Assembly (NCBI RefSeq): GCF_004352915.1
Contig: NZ_SJSY01000068.1
Location: forward strand, 62,001 to 126,000
Length of the DNA stretch: 64,000 nucleotides
From: Flavobacterium zhairuonense
GTDB lineage: Bacteria > Bacteroidota > Bacteroidia > Flavobacteriales > Flavobacteriaceae
Direction: 5' to 3'
Part shown: positions 18,243 to 26,872 of the stretch, piece by piece
Position numbering within the stretch: position 1 is the first letter of the stretch
Layout of the letters: the number at the start of each line of letters is the position of its first letter
Translations under genes and position numbers: made by a program
The notes under the pieces: model-generated
The model's input: only the letters and a program-made list of their open reading frames with translations
Database searches by the model: none
What the model was told of the DNA's origin: nothing

Positions 18243-18626
18243 CTAAATGTCGTCAAAATCAATATCGGTAAAGCTAGATCTTTGTGTTTCAGCTTTATCA
18301 GAACCGTATTCTTTTTTAAAATCTTTTTGGTGTCTTTCAGAGATCACTTCTTCGCCTTTGTGGTTCAAGACGTATGAAGTCATTTCTTCTAGTATTTCGG
18401 CAAAAGCACTAAAATCTTCTTTGTACAAATAAATTTTGTGTTTTTTAAAATGAAAAGAACCATCTTCTTCAGTGAATTTTTTACTTTCGGTAATTGTGAT
18501 ATAATAATCGTCAGCTTTTGTAGCTCTCACATCAAAGAAATAAGTTCTTCTTCCTGCGCGTAATACTTTAGAAAAAATCTCTTCTTTTTCTAACATGTCA
18601 TTTTCTCTCATAATACGTTCTATCAT
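18243..18626 (-). CDS. PUR-family (DUF3276) nucleic-acid-binding protein
   Basis: A 127-residue protein of the bacterial PUR family, which binds single-stranded DNA or RNA through a PUR repeat. The core is VLRAGRRTYFFDVRATKADDYYITITESKK split across strands, then KHKIYLYKEDFSAFAEILEEMTSYV, with an acidic C-terminal tail FTDIDFDDI. The Borrelia homologue BpuR dimerises and binds nucleic acids; the Bacteroidota members are conserved but little studied. The second Met (codon 6, MRENDML) is an alternative start. Confidence 0.9.
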   Translation of the reverse strand: MIERIMRENDMLEKEEIFSKVLRAGRRTYFFDVRATKADDYYITITESKKFTEEDGSFHFKKHKIYLYKEDFSAFAEILEEMTSYVLNHKGEEVISERHQKDFKKEYGSDKAETQRSSFTDIDFDDI

Positions 18627-18680
18627 TTTTTGGAATTAATAGTACTCAAAAATCATAAAAAATTATCTATTACACAACAA

Positions 18681-20459
18681 TTAAAGTAATTCTTTTTCCG
18701 AAAGTTGTTTTAAATATAACGATGAATAATAACCGTCTTGATTTATTAATTGATTATGAGAACCTTGTTGAATAATTTTGCCATCCTCTAAAATGATAAT
18801 CTTGTCAGCGTTTTTGGCTGACGATACTCTGTGGCTGACAATTATTGTAGTTTTATTTTTACAAATTTCAAATAAGTTGCTTAAGATGGTTTCCTCTGTT
18901 TCAGTATCAACTGCGGAAAGACAATCATCAAAAAGTAAAATTGCAGGATCCTTGATTATGGCTCGTGCAATAGATACACGTTGCTTTTGTCCGCCCGAAA
19001 GCGTAATGCCTCGTTCTCCCAAAATAGTGTCGTATTGCTTGTTGAATGCTATGATATTGTCGTGAACCACAGCGTTTTTAGCGGCTTCAATTACTTCTTC
19101 GTCAGTAGCATTTTCATTGCCGAATTTGATGTTGTTTTTGATGGTATCCGAGAATAAAAAAGCATCTTGAGGCACAATTCCGATATTGTTTCTGAGGTCG
19201 TTTAAATTCAAAGTGCTGATCTCATTTTGGTCAATTGTGATTCTTCCTTCTGTGACGTCATACAAACGAGAAATCAACGACAAAATAGTCGATTTTCCAG
19301 AGCCAGTTTTTCCTAAAATAGCTAATGTTTCTCCATTTTTCACTGAAAAAGTTACGTTTTTTAGCGCTTCGATATTGGTGTCTTCATAGGTGTAACTTAC
19401 ATTTTCAAAGGCAATTGAACCATGAATTTCAGATGAATTTGGATTATTGTTTTTAATTTCTGGCTCCAGTTTCAAAAATTCATTCAAACGTTTCTGAGAC
19501 GCTTCGGCTTCTTGAACCATTGAAGAAACCCAACCTAATGATGCCACTGGCCAAGTCAGCATATTTACATATAATATAAACTCGGCAATAGTTCCAATAT
19601 TTGGAATGCTTCCATTAATGTACATTACGCCTCCAAAATAAATTACAACCAAGTTACTGATTCCGATTAAAGCAATCATCAAAGGTCCAAAAAGCGATTG
19701 TACTTTGGCTAAATCCAAACTTTTCTTTTTGCTTTCATCAGCAAGATCAATCATATTGTTTTGATGCTGATTTTCTAATGAATAGGCTTTTATTACGCGA
19801 ATTCCCGAGAAAATTTCCTGCGTAAAACTGGAAACTTTTGAAAGATATTGTTGAAAAGTCGTACTACGTTTATTGATTTCAGAACTTAATTTGAAAATGC
19901 AATACGATAAAATTGGCAACGGAAGAATTGTGTATAAAGTCAAAAGCGGCGAAACATTATACATATATATAATAACGATCGCAAAACGAATGAATGTATT
20001 GATGGTGTACATTACGGCCGGCCCGACATACATACGAACTTTTGAAACGTCTTCAGAAATTCGGTTCATTAAATCTCCAGTTCGGTTTTGTTTGTAGAAA
20101 TTCTGCGAAAGGATTTCGTATTGTTTGAAAACTTCATTTTTTAAATCAAACTCAATATGACGCGACATTACAATTAAAGTTTGGCGCATTAAAAAGGTCA
20201 AGAACCCAGCAACAATGGCACTTCCTATGATTAACAGCACATTATGAATTAAATCTTGTTTGTAAAATTCTCTAATAATGGCTGAATTTTGATCTGCTTC
20301 TGAAAGTTTTAGAAATCGCTCAATAACGTCAAATGAATGGCTGACTAATTTTGGAGTAAACAAAAAGAATATTTGTGCGATTATGGTGATTAAAATTCCA
20401 AAGGAAAAACTGAATTTATATTTGATGAAATATTTGTTTAAATAGCTTAATTCTTTCAT
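18681..20459 (-). CDS. ABC exporter, fused permease and ATPase (MsbA-like)
   Basis: A 592-residue half-transporter. Six transmembrane helices fill about residues 15-320 and the nucleotide-binding domain follows. Walker A is LGKTGSGKST at about 383-391, the signature is LSGGQKQR, Walker B is ILLFDDCLSAVD and the H-loop is IIVSHR. The walker B glutamate is replaced by Asp-Cys (FDDC), seen in some exporters of this type and possibly slowing ATP hydrolysis. It would work as a dimer exporting lipids or drugs; the substrate cannot be read from the sequence. Confidence 0.93.
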   Translation of the reverse strand: MKELSYLNKYFIKYKFSFSFGILITIIAQIFFLFTPKLVSHSFDVIERFLKLSEADQNSAIIREFYKQDLIHNVLLIIGSAIVAGFLTFLMRQTLIVMSRHIEFDLKNEVFKQYEILSQNFYKQNRTGDLMNRISEDVSKVRMYVGPAVMYTINTFIRFAIVIIYMYNVSPLLTLYTILPLPILSYCIFKLSSEINKRSTTFQQYLSKVSSFTQEIFSGIRVIKAYSLENQHQNNMIDLADESKKKSLDLAKVQSLFGPLMIALIGISNLVVIYFGGVMYINGSIPNIGTIAEFILYVNMLTWPVASLGWVSSMVQEAEASQKRLNEFLKLEPEIKNNNPNSSEIHGSIAFENVSYTYEDTNIEALKNVTFSVKNGETLAILGKTGSGKSTILSLISRLYDVTEGRITIDQNEISTLNLNDLRNNIGIVPQDAFLFSDTIKNNIKFGNENATDEEVIEAAKNAVVHDNIIAFNKQYDTILGERGITLSGGQKQRVSIARAIIKDPAILLFDDCLSAVDTETEETILSNLFEICKNKTTIIVSHRVSSAKNADKIIILEDGKIIQQGSHNQLINQDGYYSSLYLKQLSEKELL

Positions 20460-20662
20460 TTTTTTAAGAAATGTGATATTGAATTGATTTAAAATTATGA
20501 ATTATTATTAATTAAAATTATAATAAAATGCAATTTAATCAAAACAATTATATTGTAAAATTGTTATTTTAAAGATAAAAAATTAGCACATGTGTATTTT
20601 TTAATTATGTTTGAGAAGTCTTTTTGACAAATTCATAATTTTAACTAATTAATACTAGCGCT

Positions 20663-21769
20663 ATGGATGCAACTTTCGCAACTGGAAAGGAACTTCAAAA
20701 AATGGATCCTGTTTTTGGTCAATTATCTTTTGACGATCACGAACAAATTGTATTTTGCAATGACAAAGATACAGGTTTAAAAGCAATTATTGGTATTCAT
20801 AATTCGGTTATGGGGCCAGCTTTAGGAGGTACTAGAATGTGGAATTATAACACCGAGTGGGAGGCATTAAACGATGTTTTGCGTCTTTCAAGAGGAATGA
20901 CTTATAAATCTGCTATTACTGGACTTAATATTGGTGGAGGTAAAGCGGTTATTATTGGTGATGCTAAAACCCAAAAAACGCCTGAATTAATGCGCAAGTT
21001 TGGAGAATTTGTTCATTCTTTGAGCGGAAGATATATTACAGCTGAAGATGTTGGAATGGAAACAAAAGACATGGACACTGTAAGAGATGTTACACCTTAT
21101 GTAACTGGAATTTCTGAAGAGAGAGGCGGATCTGGAAATCCTTCGCCTGTTACAGCTTATGGAGTTTATTTGGGAATGAAAGCAGCAGCTAAAAGCCAAT
21201 TTGGTTCTGATGTTTTAGATGGCAAAAAAGTTTTGGTTCAAGGAATTGGACACGTAGGTGAGGCTTTAGTTGAATATTTGACTAAAGAAGGAGCACAGGT
21301 TACGATTTCTGATATCAACGAAGAAAAATTATATGAGGTAGCTCAAAAATACAACGCAACAATTTATACAGGTGAAGATTTGTACACTGCTGATGTTGAT
21401 ATTTATGCGCCATGTGCAATGGGAGCAATCATCAATGATAATACAGTAAACAAAATTAAAGCTAAAGTTATTGCTGGTGCTGCCAACAATCAATTAGCAG
21501 ATGAGAATGTTCACGGTGCAAGATTGCAAGAAAGAGGAATTTTATACGCTCCTGATTTCTTGATCAACGCAGGTGGAATTATCAATGTTTATGCTGAATT
21601 AGCTCACTATGGCAAACCAGAAATTATGGCTAAAACCGAAAATATCTATAACACTACTTTAGAAATTATTGATTATGCTGTGAAAAACGGAATTACAACG
21701 CATAAAGCGGCTCTTACGATTGCTCAAAATCGTATTGATGCAAGAAAATTAGAAAACGCTAAAAAGTAA
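20663..21769 (+). CDS. Glu/Leu/Phe/Val dehydrogenase (leucine-dehydrogenase type)
   Basis: A 368-residue oxidoreductase that reversibly deaminates an L-amino acid to the 2-oxoacid with NAD(P)+. The N-terminal dimerisation part is followed by GLNIGGGKAVIIGD holding the catalytic Lys, then a Rossmann fold beginning VLVQGIGHVGEALVEYL. Conserved MGPALGGTRMW and APCAMGAIIND fit leucine or phenylalanine dehydrogenases better than hexameric glutamate dehydrogenase, as does the length. The most likely role is branched-chain amino acid catabolism. Confidence 0.93.
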   Translation: MDATFATGKELQKMDPVFGQLSFDDHEQIVFCNDKDTGLKAIIGIHNSVMGPALGGTRMWNYNTEWEALNDVLRLSRGMTYKSAITGLNIGGGKAVIIGDAKTQKTPELMRKFGEFVHSLSGRYITAEDVGMETKDMDTVRDVTPYVTGISEERGGSGNPSPVTAYGVYLGMKAAAKSQFGSDVLDGKKVLVQGIGHVGEALVEYLTKEGAQVTISDINEEKLYEVAQKYNATIYTGEDLYTADVDIYAPCAMGAIINDNTVNKIKAKVIAGAANNQLADENVHGARLQERGILYAPDFLINAGGIINVYAELAHYGKPEIMAKTENIYNTTLEIIDYAVKNGITTHKAALTIAQNRIDARKLENAKK

Positions 21770-21792
21770 TTTTTTTAGTTTATAGTCTCAGT

Positions 21793-21829
21793 CCCAGTTT
21801 TCAGTTTTTTCTGAAAACTGGGATTTTTT
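21793..21829 (+). terminator. Terminator after the amino-acid dehydrogenase gene
   Basis: CCCAGTTTTCAG (21793-21804) pairs with CTGAAAACTGGG (21811-21822), followed by A and a T run. The stem contains the same CAG-TTTT-CAG motif as the repeats at 16.64 and 55.2 kb, so this repeat family has been used as a terminator here. Further GACTGAGACT repeats follow to about 21920. Confidence 0.85.
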
Positions 21830-22034
21830 TTGCTTATAGTCATAGTATTCAGTCGTACTTTATTAGTTTTACTGGAATATTTTGACTGAGACTGGATGCT
21901 GAGACTGAGACTGAGACTAATTTTGAATTAAACGGAAAACTACGACTCTAAACTGTTACTTTTTTACGAAATAATTTTAAAATAAGCTTCAAAAGTTATA
22001 CTTTTGCAGACTAATTTTTAAATGTTCTTACAAG

Positions 22035-22979
22035 GTGGTAAATAGAAGACACATACGCGTTAAAGTAATGCAATCCATTTATGCAATGCATCAAAGCGGT
22101 TCTGACAATATGGAAAAAGAAGAGAAATTTCTTTTTTACAGCATTGATAATATTCAGGACTTATACCTTATAATGCTTTCTTCATTGATTGAAATTTGCA
22201 AAAAAGAGTCTGTTTTTTTACATCTTTCAAGCAAAAAACATCTTGCAACTGCAGCAGAACGTAATCCTAACGAAAAGTTTGTCAAAAACAAAATTTTTCA
22301 ACTTCTTGCCGAAAGCAATTCACTAAGCATCGCTCTAGAAACACGTAAAATCAATAATTGGTCATTAAATGATGATTATATCATTTTGCTTTTGAATGAT
22401 ATTAAAGCAAGTGATATTTACAAAAAATACATGACTAACAATGTGAATACATTTGAAGAAGACAGACAATTTATAATTGATTTGTTTGAAAATGTTATTG
22501 TTCCGAATGAAAAATTATACGAATATCTTGAAGATGATAAATTAACATGGGTTGATGATATTCCGGTTGTAAACACGCATATCGTTAAACAATTGAAAGC
22601 AATCAAAACAGAGGATCCAGATGCTTTTAGAGTTCCGAAATTATACAAAGATGTTGAGGATAAAGATTTTGCAAAAGATTTATTCAGAAGAACTGTTTTG
22701 AACGAAGCTGTTTTAGCAAAAGAATACGATGACAAAACACCAAATTGGGACAGTGAGCGTATTGCGGAAATTGATACTATTATCTTGAAAATGGCAATTT
22801 GCGAATTTTTGAAATTTCCATCAATTCCTGTAAAAGTAACTCTTAACGAATATTTAGAAATTGCAAAAGAGTATTCTACACCAAAAAGCAGTATTTTTAT
22901 CAACGGAATTTTAGATAATCTGGTTAAAGAACTTACGGCTAATAAAAAGATGGTTAAAGTAGGACGAGGATTAATGTAA
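22035..22979 (+). CDS. nusB: Transcription antitermination factor NusB, long Bacteroidota form
   Basis: A 314-residue protein. The N-terminus VNRRHIRVKVMQSIYAMHQ and the C-terminal NusB helices (about 180-310, with DKTPNWDSERIAEIDTIILK and KVTLNEYLEIAKEYSTPKS) are clear; a middle segment of about 130 residues makes it twice the size of E. coli NusB, as usual in Bacteroidota. NusB with NusE binds boxA in rRNA leaders to prevent termination. The start is GTG at 22035; the only nearby upstream ATG (22022) is in another frame and hits a stop. yajC follows after 37 bases. Confidence 0.95.
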   Translation: MVNRRHIRVKVMQSIYAMHQSGSDNMEKEEKFLFYSIDNIQDLYLIMLSSLIEICKKESVFLHLSSKKHLATAAERNPNEKFVKNKIFQLLAESNSLSIALETRKINNWSLNDDYIILLLNDIKASDIYKKYMTNNVNTFEEDRQFIIDLFENVIVPNEKLYEYLEDDKLTWVDDIPVVNTHIVKQLKAIKTEDPDAFRVPKLYKDVEDKDFAKDLFRRTVLNEAVLAKEYDDKTPNWDSERIAEIDTIILKMAICEFLKFPSIPVKVTLNEYLEIAKEYSTPKSSIFINGILDNLVKELTANKKMVKVGRGLM

Positions 22980-23016
22980 AAATAAATTAATAATCAATAA
23001 TTATAAAATATAAAAA

Positions 23017-23295
23017 ATGGGAAATTACATGTTGTATCTTCAGCTTGGTCTAATGGGAGTAATTATTTACTTATTTATGTTTCGACCAGCTCAGAGAAAA
23101 GCAAAAGCTGAAAAAGAATTCAAAGAATCTTTAAAAGTTGGAGATAAAATTGTTACGGTTGGAGGAATTCATGGAAAAGTAACTGAAATAGCAGAAGCAA
23201 CAGTTGTAATTGAAACAATGTCAGGAAAATTGAAATTAGATAGATCGTCAATTTCAATTGAAAAAACGGCTGTTTTGAATGCTAAAAAAGCTTAA
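23017..23295 (+). CDS. yajC: Preprotein translocase subunit YajC
   Basis: A 92-residue protein with one N-terminal transmembrane helix (LYLQLGLMGVIIYLFMF) followed by the cytoplasmic YajC motif RPAQRKAKAEKEFKESLKVG and the beta-rich KIVTVGGIHGKV segment. YajC associates with SecDF in the inner membrane. It lies 37 bases after nusB on the same strand, a common Bacteroidota pairing, and is followed by a terminator. Confidence 0.96.
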   Translation: MGNYMLYLQLGLMGVIIYLFMFRPAQRKAKAEKEFKESLKVGDKIVTVGGIHGKVTEIAEATVVIETMSGKLKLDRSSISIEKTAVLNAKKA

Positions 23296-23318
23296 GGTTT
23301 TAAATTGAAAAAAATAGT

Positions 23319-23360
23319 AAATCCCAAATTCCAAATGGAGTTTGGGATTTTTTTTTTTTT
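23319..23360 (+). terminator. Terminator after yajC
   Basis: AAATCCCAAA (23319-23328) pairs with TTTGGGATTT (23341-23350), followed by a run of about 18 T. Confidence 0.9.
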
Positions 23361-23393
23361 TTTTTTGATTTTAGCTGATTCCCTACACAATCT

Positions 23394-23522
23394 TGTCATT
23401 CCGAGGAACGAGGAATCTTCGCAAGTAGCTCCGCAACGAAAATCGCCAATATTTGTAGAGTTTCTAGTAGAGATTACTTTGCCAGTTCGCTATCGCTCAT
23501 GTCCTCGTTCCTCGGAATAACA
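23394..23522. repeat. MITE-like element with 21-bp terminal inverted repeats
   Basis: A 129-bp non-coding element whose left end (TGTCATTCCGAGGAACGAGG, 23394 on) matches the complement of its right end (23502-23522) at 20 of 21 positions. The inside shows no gene. Elements starting GTCATTCCGAGGAACGAGGA are, from memory, frequent in Bacteroidota genomes. No transposase is nearby. Confidence 0.7.
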
Positions 23523-23561
23523 AACTTTAGGAGTAAATTTTGTTGAAGAACAAAAAAGCAA

Positions 23562-23598
23562 AAACCTTTGTCAAAGTTTTAAACTTTGACAAAGGTTT
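23562..23598. repeat. Long perfect palindrome, CTTTGTCAAAG family
   Basis: AAACCTTTGTCAAAGTTT (23562-23579) and its exact complement (23581-23598) flank one T. The central 29 bases recur identically at 50103-50131. It lies past the MITE-like element and 48 bases before the YdeI-like gene's stop, so it could also act as a terminator for that minus-strand gene. Confidence 0.8.
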
Positions 23599-23645
23599 AG
23601 TCTCGTATAGTTTTGGAATTTGGATTTTAAATATTGGAATTTAAT

Positions 23646-24233
23646 CTACCTGTATTTATCATTCAATCCGACATTCGCCAAAATCATCGGAATCACTTTT
23701 TCGATTCTTGAAATCTTGGTTTTTTCCTGTTTTGCAGTTTCAATATATTCCAGAAATTCATATTGTTTGTAAGGAGAAAACTTTTGAAATGCCTCTTTTA
23801 AAGCAGGATTGTCAGTCATTTCTTTTTCAAGTAGTTCAGAAATAATCGCTTCTTTTTTTGAAGGCTTGATTACTTTTCCTTGTTTTTCATTTTCGATTGC
23901 TTCAGCTATATATTCTAAAATGTCTTTTTCGCTAATTTCTTCTTTAGACTTAAATCGCCATTGACGCAAGGATTTTGTTCTGTCTTCCTGAGCATTAATT
24001 AATTTCTTTTTTTCATCTTTTAGGAAAACGCCATTAAAAAACCACAAAGCAAAATAATCTTTAAATCCTCCAATACCAACAACATTTTTTTTGTCATAAA
24101 CGTACACACAGCCACCCCATTTTGTAGTTTCAGTTAAAACTGTTTTGTCAATAATGGTTTTCAGCAGGATCAATTCTTCTTCCCACTGACCGCCATATTT
24201 CCACATGCCTTTATTTTCTGCTGTTGGTTCCAA
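23646..24233 (-). CDS. YdeI/OmpD-associated family protein (DUF1801-like)
   Basis: A 195-residue cytoplasmic protein. Residues about 15-130 look like the DUF1801/YdhG fold (ETTKWGGCVYVYDKKNVVGIGGFKDYFALWFFNG), and the C-terminus has the YdeI-type motif ALKEAFQKFSPYKQYEFLEYIETAK followed by KISRIEKVIPMI, known from proteins annotated as bacteriocin-protection YdeI/OmpD-associated. The biochemical role is unknown. The ATG lies three bases past the pepT stop, so it is almost certainly translated with pepT. Confidence 0.88.
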   Translation of the reverse strand: MEPTAENKGMWKYGGQWEEELILLKTIIDKTVLTETTKWGGCVYVYDKKNVVGIGGFKDYFALWFFNGVFLKDEKKKLINAQEDRTKSLRQWRFKSKEEISEKDILEYIAEAIENEKQGKVIKPSKKEAIISELLEKEMTDNPALKEAFQKFSPYKQYEFLEYIETAKQEKTKISRIEKVIPMILANVGLNDKYR

Positions 24234-24236
24234 TGG

Positions 24237-25511
24237 TTACTTTTTTTTAGGTTTTTCGTTTGCGTCAAATATTCCTGGAATTGCAGTTAGCTCAGCAATT
24301 TTTACAATTACATCAGTAGCTTTTTGGATGCTTTCTGCAGGAACATATTCATATTTTCCATGGAAATTGTGTCCCCCAGCAAAAATATTCGGACAAGGCA
24401 ATCCCATAAATGATAATTGCGATCCGTCGGTTCCGCCACGAATAGGTTTGATGATTGGTTTGATGTTTAATTCTCTCATCGCTTTTTCTGCAATATCTAC
24501 AATATATTTTACAGGCAAAACCTTTTCTTTCATATTGTAATATTGATCTTTTACAACAGGAATTACAATATCTTCTCCAAACTTTTTGGCGTATTTTTTA
24601 TTGAAGCTTTTCGCGATTTTGAAAATAAGTTCTTTTCGTTTTTCGAATTTCTTTTTATTGTGATCGCGAATGATCAGTTCCAAAACAGTTTCTTCGATAT
24701 TTCCTTTAATATGATGAACGTGAAAAAATCCTTCGTAGCCTTTAGTTTCTTGTGGAGTTTCGCCCTTCGGAAGTTCATTGATAAACTCGTTTGCCAAAAG
24801 CATCGAATTGATCATTTTTCCTTTTGCATAGCCTGGATGAACGCTTTTTCCTTTGAAAGTGATTTTAGCTCCAGCGGCATTAAAATTTTCATATTCTAAT
24901 TCGCCAATTTGACTTCCATCCATTGTATAAGCCCATTGTGCTCCAAATTTTTCAACATCAAAATGATGTGCACCTCGACCAATTTCTTCATCTGGAGTAA
25001 AGCCAACTCTGATTTTTCCGTGTTTGATTTCAGGATGCTGAATTAGATATTCCATTGCTGAAACGATTTCGGTAATTCCGGCTTTATCATCGGCTCCTAA
25101 TAAAGTTGTTCCATCGGTAGTAATGATGGTTTGTCCTTTATATAATAATAAGTCTTTAAAGTAATTTGGAGATAAAACGATGTTTTTCTCAACATTCAAA
25201 ACAATATCTTTTCCGTCATAATTCTCAACAATCTGTGGTTTTACATTTGCTCCGCTAAAGTCTGGAGAAGTGTCAAAATGCGAAACAAAACCAATTGTAG
25301 GAACTTCATGCTCAACATTGCTAGGCAAAGTGGCCATAATATAAGCTTTATCGTCAATTGTAACCTCTTGCATTCCAATGGTTTTTAGTTCTTCGACTAA
25401 TTTATTGGCAAGATTCCACTGTTTTTCTGTACTTGGTGTTGTTTGAGAATTTGGATCTGATTCAGTATCAATTGTTACATAACTGATAAAACGATCTATA
25501 ATATGTTGCAT
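24237..25511 (-). CDS. pepT: Peptidase T (tripeptide aminopeptidase)
   Basis: A 424-residue M20-family metallopeptidase that removes the N-terminal residue of tripeptides in the cytoplasm. Zinc-site motifs are [27 protein letters not shown], and [15 protein letters not shown] with the catalytic Glu pair; the final histidine ligand is in [12 protein letters not shown]. The length matches PepT. A -7 box TATATTTG (25528-25535, minus strand) lies 16 bases before the ATG. The YdeI-like gene follows after three bases. Confidence 0.96.
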   Translation of the reverse strand: MQHIIDRFISYVTIDTESDPNSQTTPSTEKQWNLANKLVEELKTIGMQEVTIDDKAYIMATLPSNVEHEVPTIGFVSHFDTSPDFSGANVKPQIVENYDGKDIVLNVEKNIVLSPNYFKDLLLYKGQTIITTDGTTLLGADDKAGITEIVSAMEYLIQHPEIKHGKIRVGFTPDEEIGRGAHHFDVEKFGAQWAYTMDGSQIGELEYENFNAAGAKITFKGKSVHPGYAKGKMINSMLLANEFINELPKGETPQETKGYEGFFHVHHIKGNIEETVLELIIRDHNKKKFEKRKELIFKIAKSFNKKYAKKFGEDIVIPVVKDQYYNMKEKVLPVKYIVDIAEKAMRELNIKPIIKPIRGGTDGSQLSFMGLPCPNIFAGGHNFHGKYEYVPAESIQKATDVIVKIAELTAIPGIFDANEKPKKK

Positions 25512-25527
25512 TTTGTTGTTTTTTTAG

Positions 25528-25535
25528 CAAATATA
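25528..25535 (-). promoter_or_regulatory. -7 box of the pepT promoter
   Basis: The minus strand reads TATATTTG, a full TAnnTTTG match, 16 bases before the pepT start, so the leader is very short. Confidence 0.55.
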
Positions 25536-25588
25536 AAAATTTTTAAATGGTATGATTTTAAAATTTTATTTCCAGTTGAGGAATTAAA

Positions 25589-25620
25589 AAAGGGATTTAT
25601 AAAAACTTATAAATCCCTTT
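25589..25620 (-). terminator. Terminator after the FGE gene
   Basis: AAAGGGATTTATAA (25589-25602) and TTATAAATCCCTTT (25607-25620) form a perfect 14-bp stem with a four-base loop. It lies 12 bases past the FGE stop and closes the sulfatase gene cluster. Confidence 0.9.
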
Positions 25621-25632
25621 TTGATTTTGTTG

Positions 25633-26778
25633 TTATTTGCTTTTAACGCATCTAAAACCGAGATGATTTGCAGCAGAGCGAATTTCGCCTTTTCCTCGAG
25701 TTCCAACCATATAGCGGGTGCAATACTGATCTGTGCACAAAAATGATCCGCCTCGATGAACTTTTTTGATTTGAGTTGGATCTGAAGGATCATTGTAAGC
25801 ATTAGGCCCTTGAGGATTTTTGGCTATTCCTCCGTTTTCAGCAAGAGTTTTGTAATAATCAACGCTGTACCAATCGTTCACCCATTCCCAAACATTTCCG
25901 GCCATATCATATAAACCGTATCCATTTGGCGCATATTGTGCGGTTGGCGCAATTCCTTTGAAACCATCTTCGCCTGAATCGCCATCTTTAATTGGGAAAT
26001 GTCCTTGATAAATGTTGGCTTGAAATTTTCCATTAGGCTTTAATGAATTTCCCCAAGCATAAAGATTGCCGGTTTTTCCACCTCTAGCGGCAAATTCCCA
26101 TTCCGCTTCAGTTGGAAGTCTTTTTCCGGCCCATTTTGCATAAGCTTCGGCATCTTCATAAGCGATATGTACAACAGGATATTTTTCTCTCCCTTTTATA
26201 CTGCTTTGCGGTCCTTCTGGATGTCTCCAATCTGTATTTGGTTCGTAACGCCACCATTGAAGAAAATTATTCAGATTTACTGCGCTTGGAGTAGGAGTGA
26301 AAATTACTGATCCAGTGACTAAATCTTCTTCATTAGCAGTTGGAAATTCCTCTTTTGTTGGTTTTTGTTCAGCAACCGTCACATATCCAGTTGCTTTTAC
26401 GAATTTTTCATATTCTTCGTTGGTTACTTCGGTTTGATCCATATAATAACCATCAACATACACACGGTGAATAGGAGCGGCGTCTTTTGTAACGCCTTTT
26501 ATGCTACATAAACTTTCATCTTCAACATTTGATCCCATAGAAAATTCGCCACCAGGAATCCACACCATACCTTTTGGAGCTTTTCCCGCAGGCTTGTTTT
26601 TGTTTTCAACAGTTGGTTTAAATGCAGATGCTTCTGAAGTATTTGGAATTTCGTGGCATTCTGCTGCTGCTATTTCAGCTGGTTTTTCTTTCGGTTTAAT
26701 CAATTTTGTTACTCCGTAAGCAAGCGAAATTATTGAAATTGTCAATATTCCGAAGATCCAAAATGTTTTATTTTTCAT
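25633..26778 (-). CDS. Formylglycine-generating enzyme (sulfatase maturase), membrane-anchored
   Basis: A 381-residue SUMF1/FGE-type protein. An N-terminal hydrophobic helix (about 6-27) anchors it facing the periplasm, and the FGE-sulfatase domain runs from [14 protein letters not shown] near residue 70 to the end. The C-terminal active-site cysteines are both present: [15 protein letters not shown] puts Cys348 and Cys353 five apart, like Cys336/Cys341 of human SUMF1. This points to an oxygen-dependent enzyme that converts the sulfatase active-site Cys to formylglycine. The likely client is the sulfatase encoded three genes upstream, which has the matching C-S-P-T-R motif. Confidence 0.92.
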   Translation of the reverse strand: MKNKTFWIFGILTISIISLAYGVTKLIKPKEKPAEIAAAECHEIPNTSEASAFKPTVENKNKPAGKAPKGMVWIPGGEFSMGSNVEDESLCSIKGVTKDAAPIHRVYVDGYYMDQTEVTNEEYEKFVKATGYVTVAEQKPTKEEFPTANEEDLVTGSVIFTPTPSAVNLNNFLQWWRYEPNTDWRHPEGPQSSIKGREKYPVVHIAYEDAEAYAKWAGKRLPTEAEWEFAARGGKTGNLYAWGNSLKPNGKFQANIYQGHFPIKDGDSGEDGFKGIAPTAQYAPNGYGLYDMAGNVWEWVNDWYSVDYYKTLAENGGIAKNPQGPNAYNDPSDPTQIKKVHRGGSFLCTDQYCTRYMVGTRGKGEIRSAANHLGFRCVKSK

Positions 26779-26872
26779 TATAACAGTTTTTTATATGGGT
26801 ATTGGTGTAAGTGACGTAAAAGTATAAAATTAACTTTAAAGTACAGTAATTTTATAGGATTAATAAAGTTTA

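Noticed and set aside
22418..22903. A 161-codon minus-strand frame opposite nusB
   Set aside because: It is the antisense shadow of nusB; the composition is low-complexity Ser/Phe-rich.
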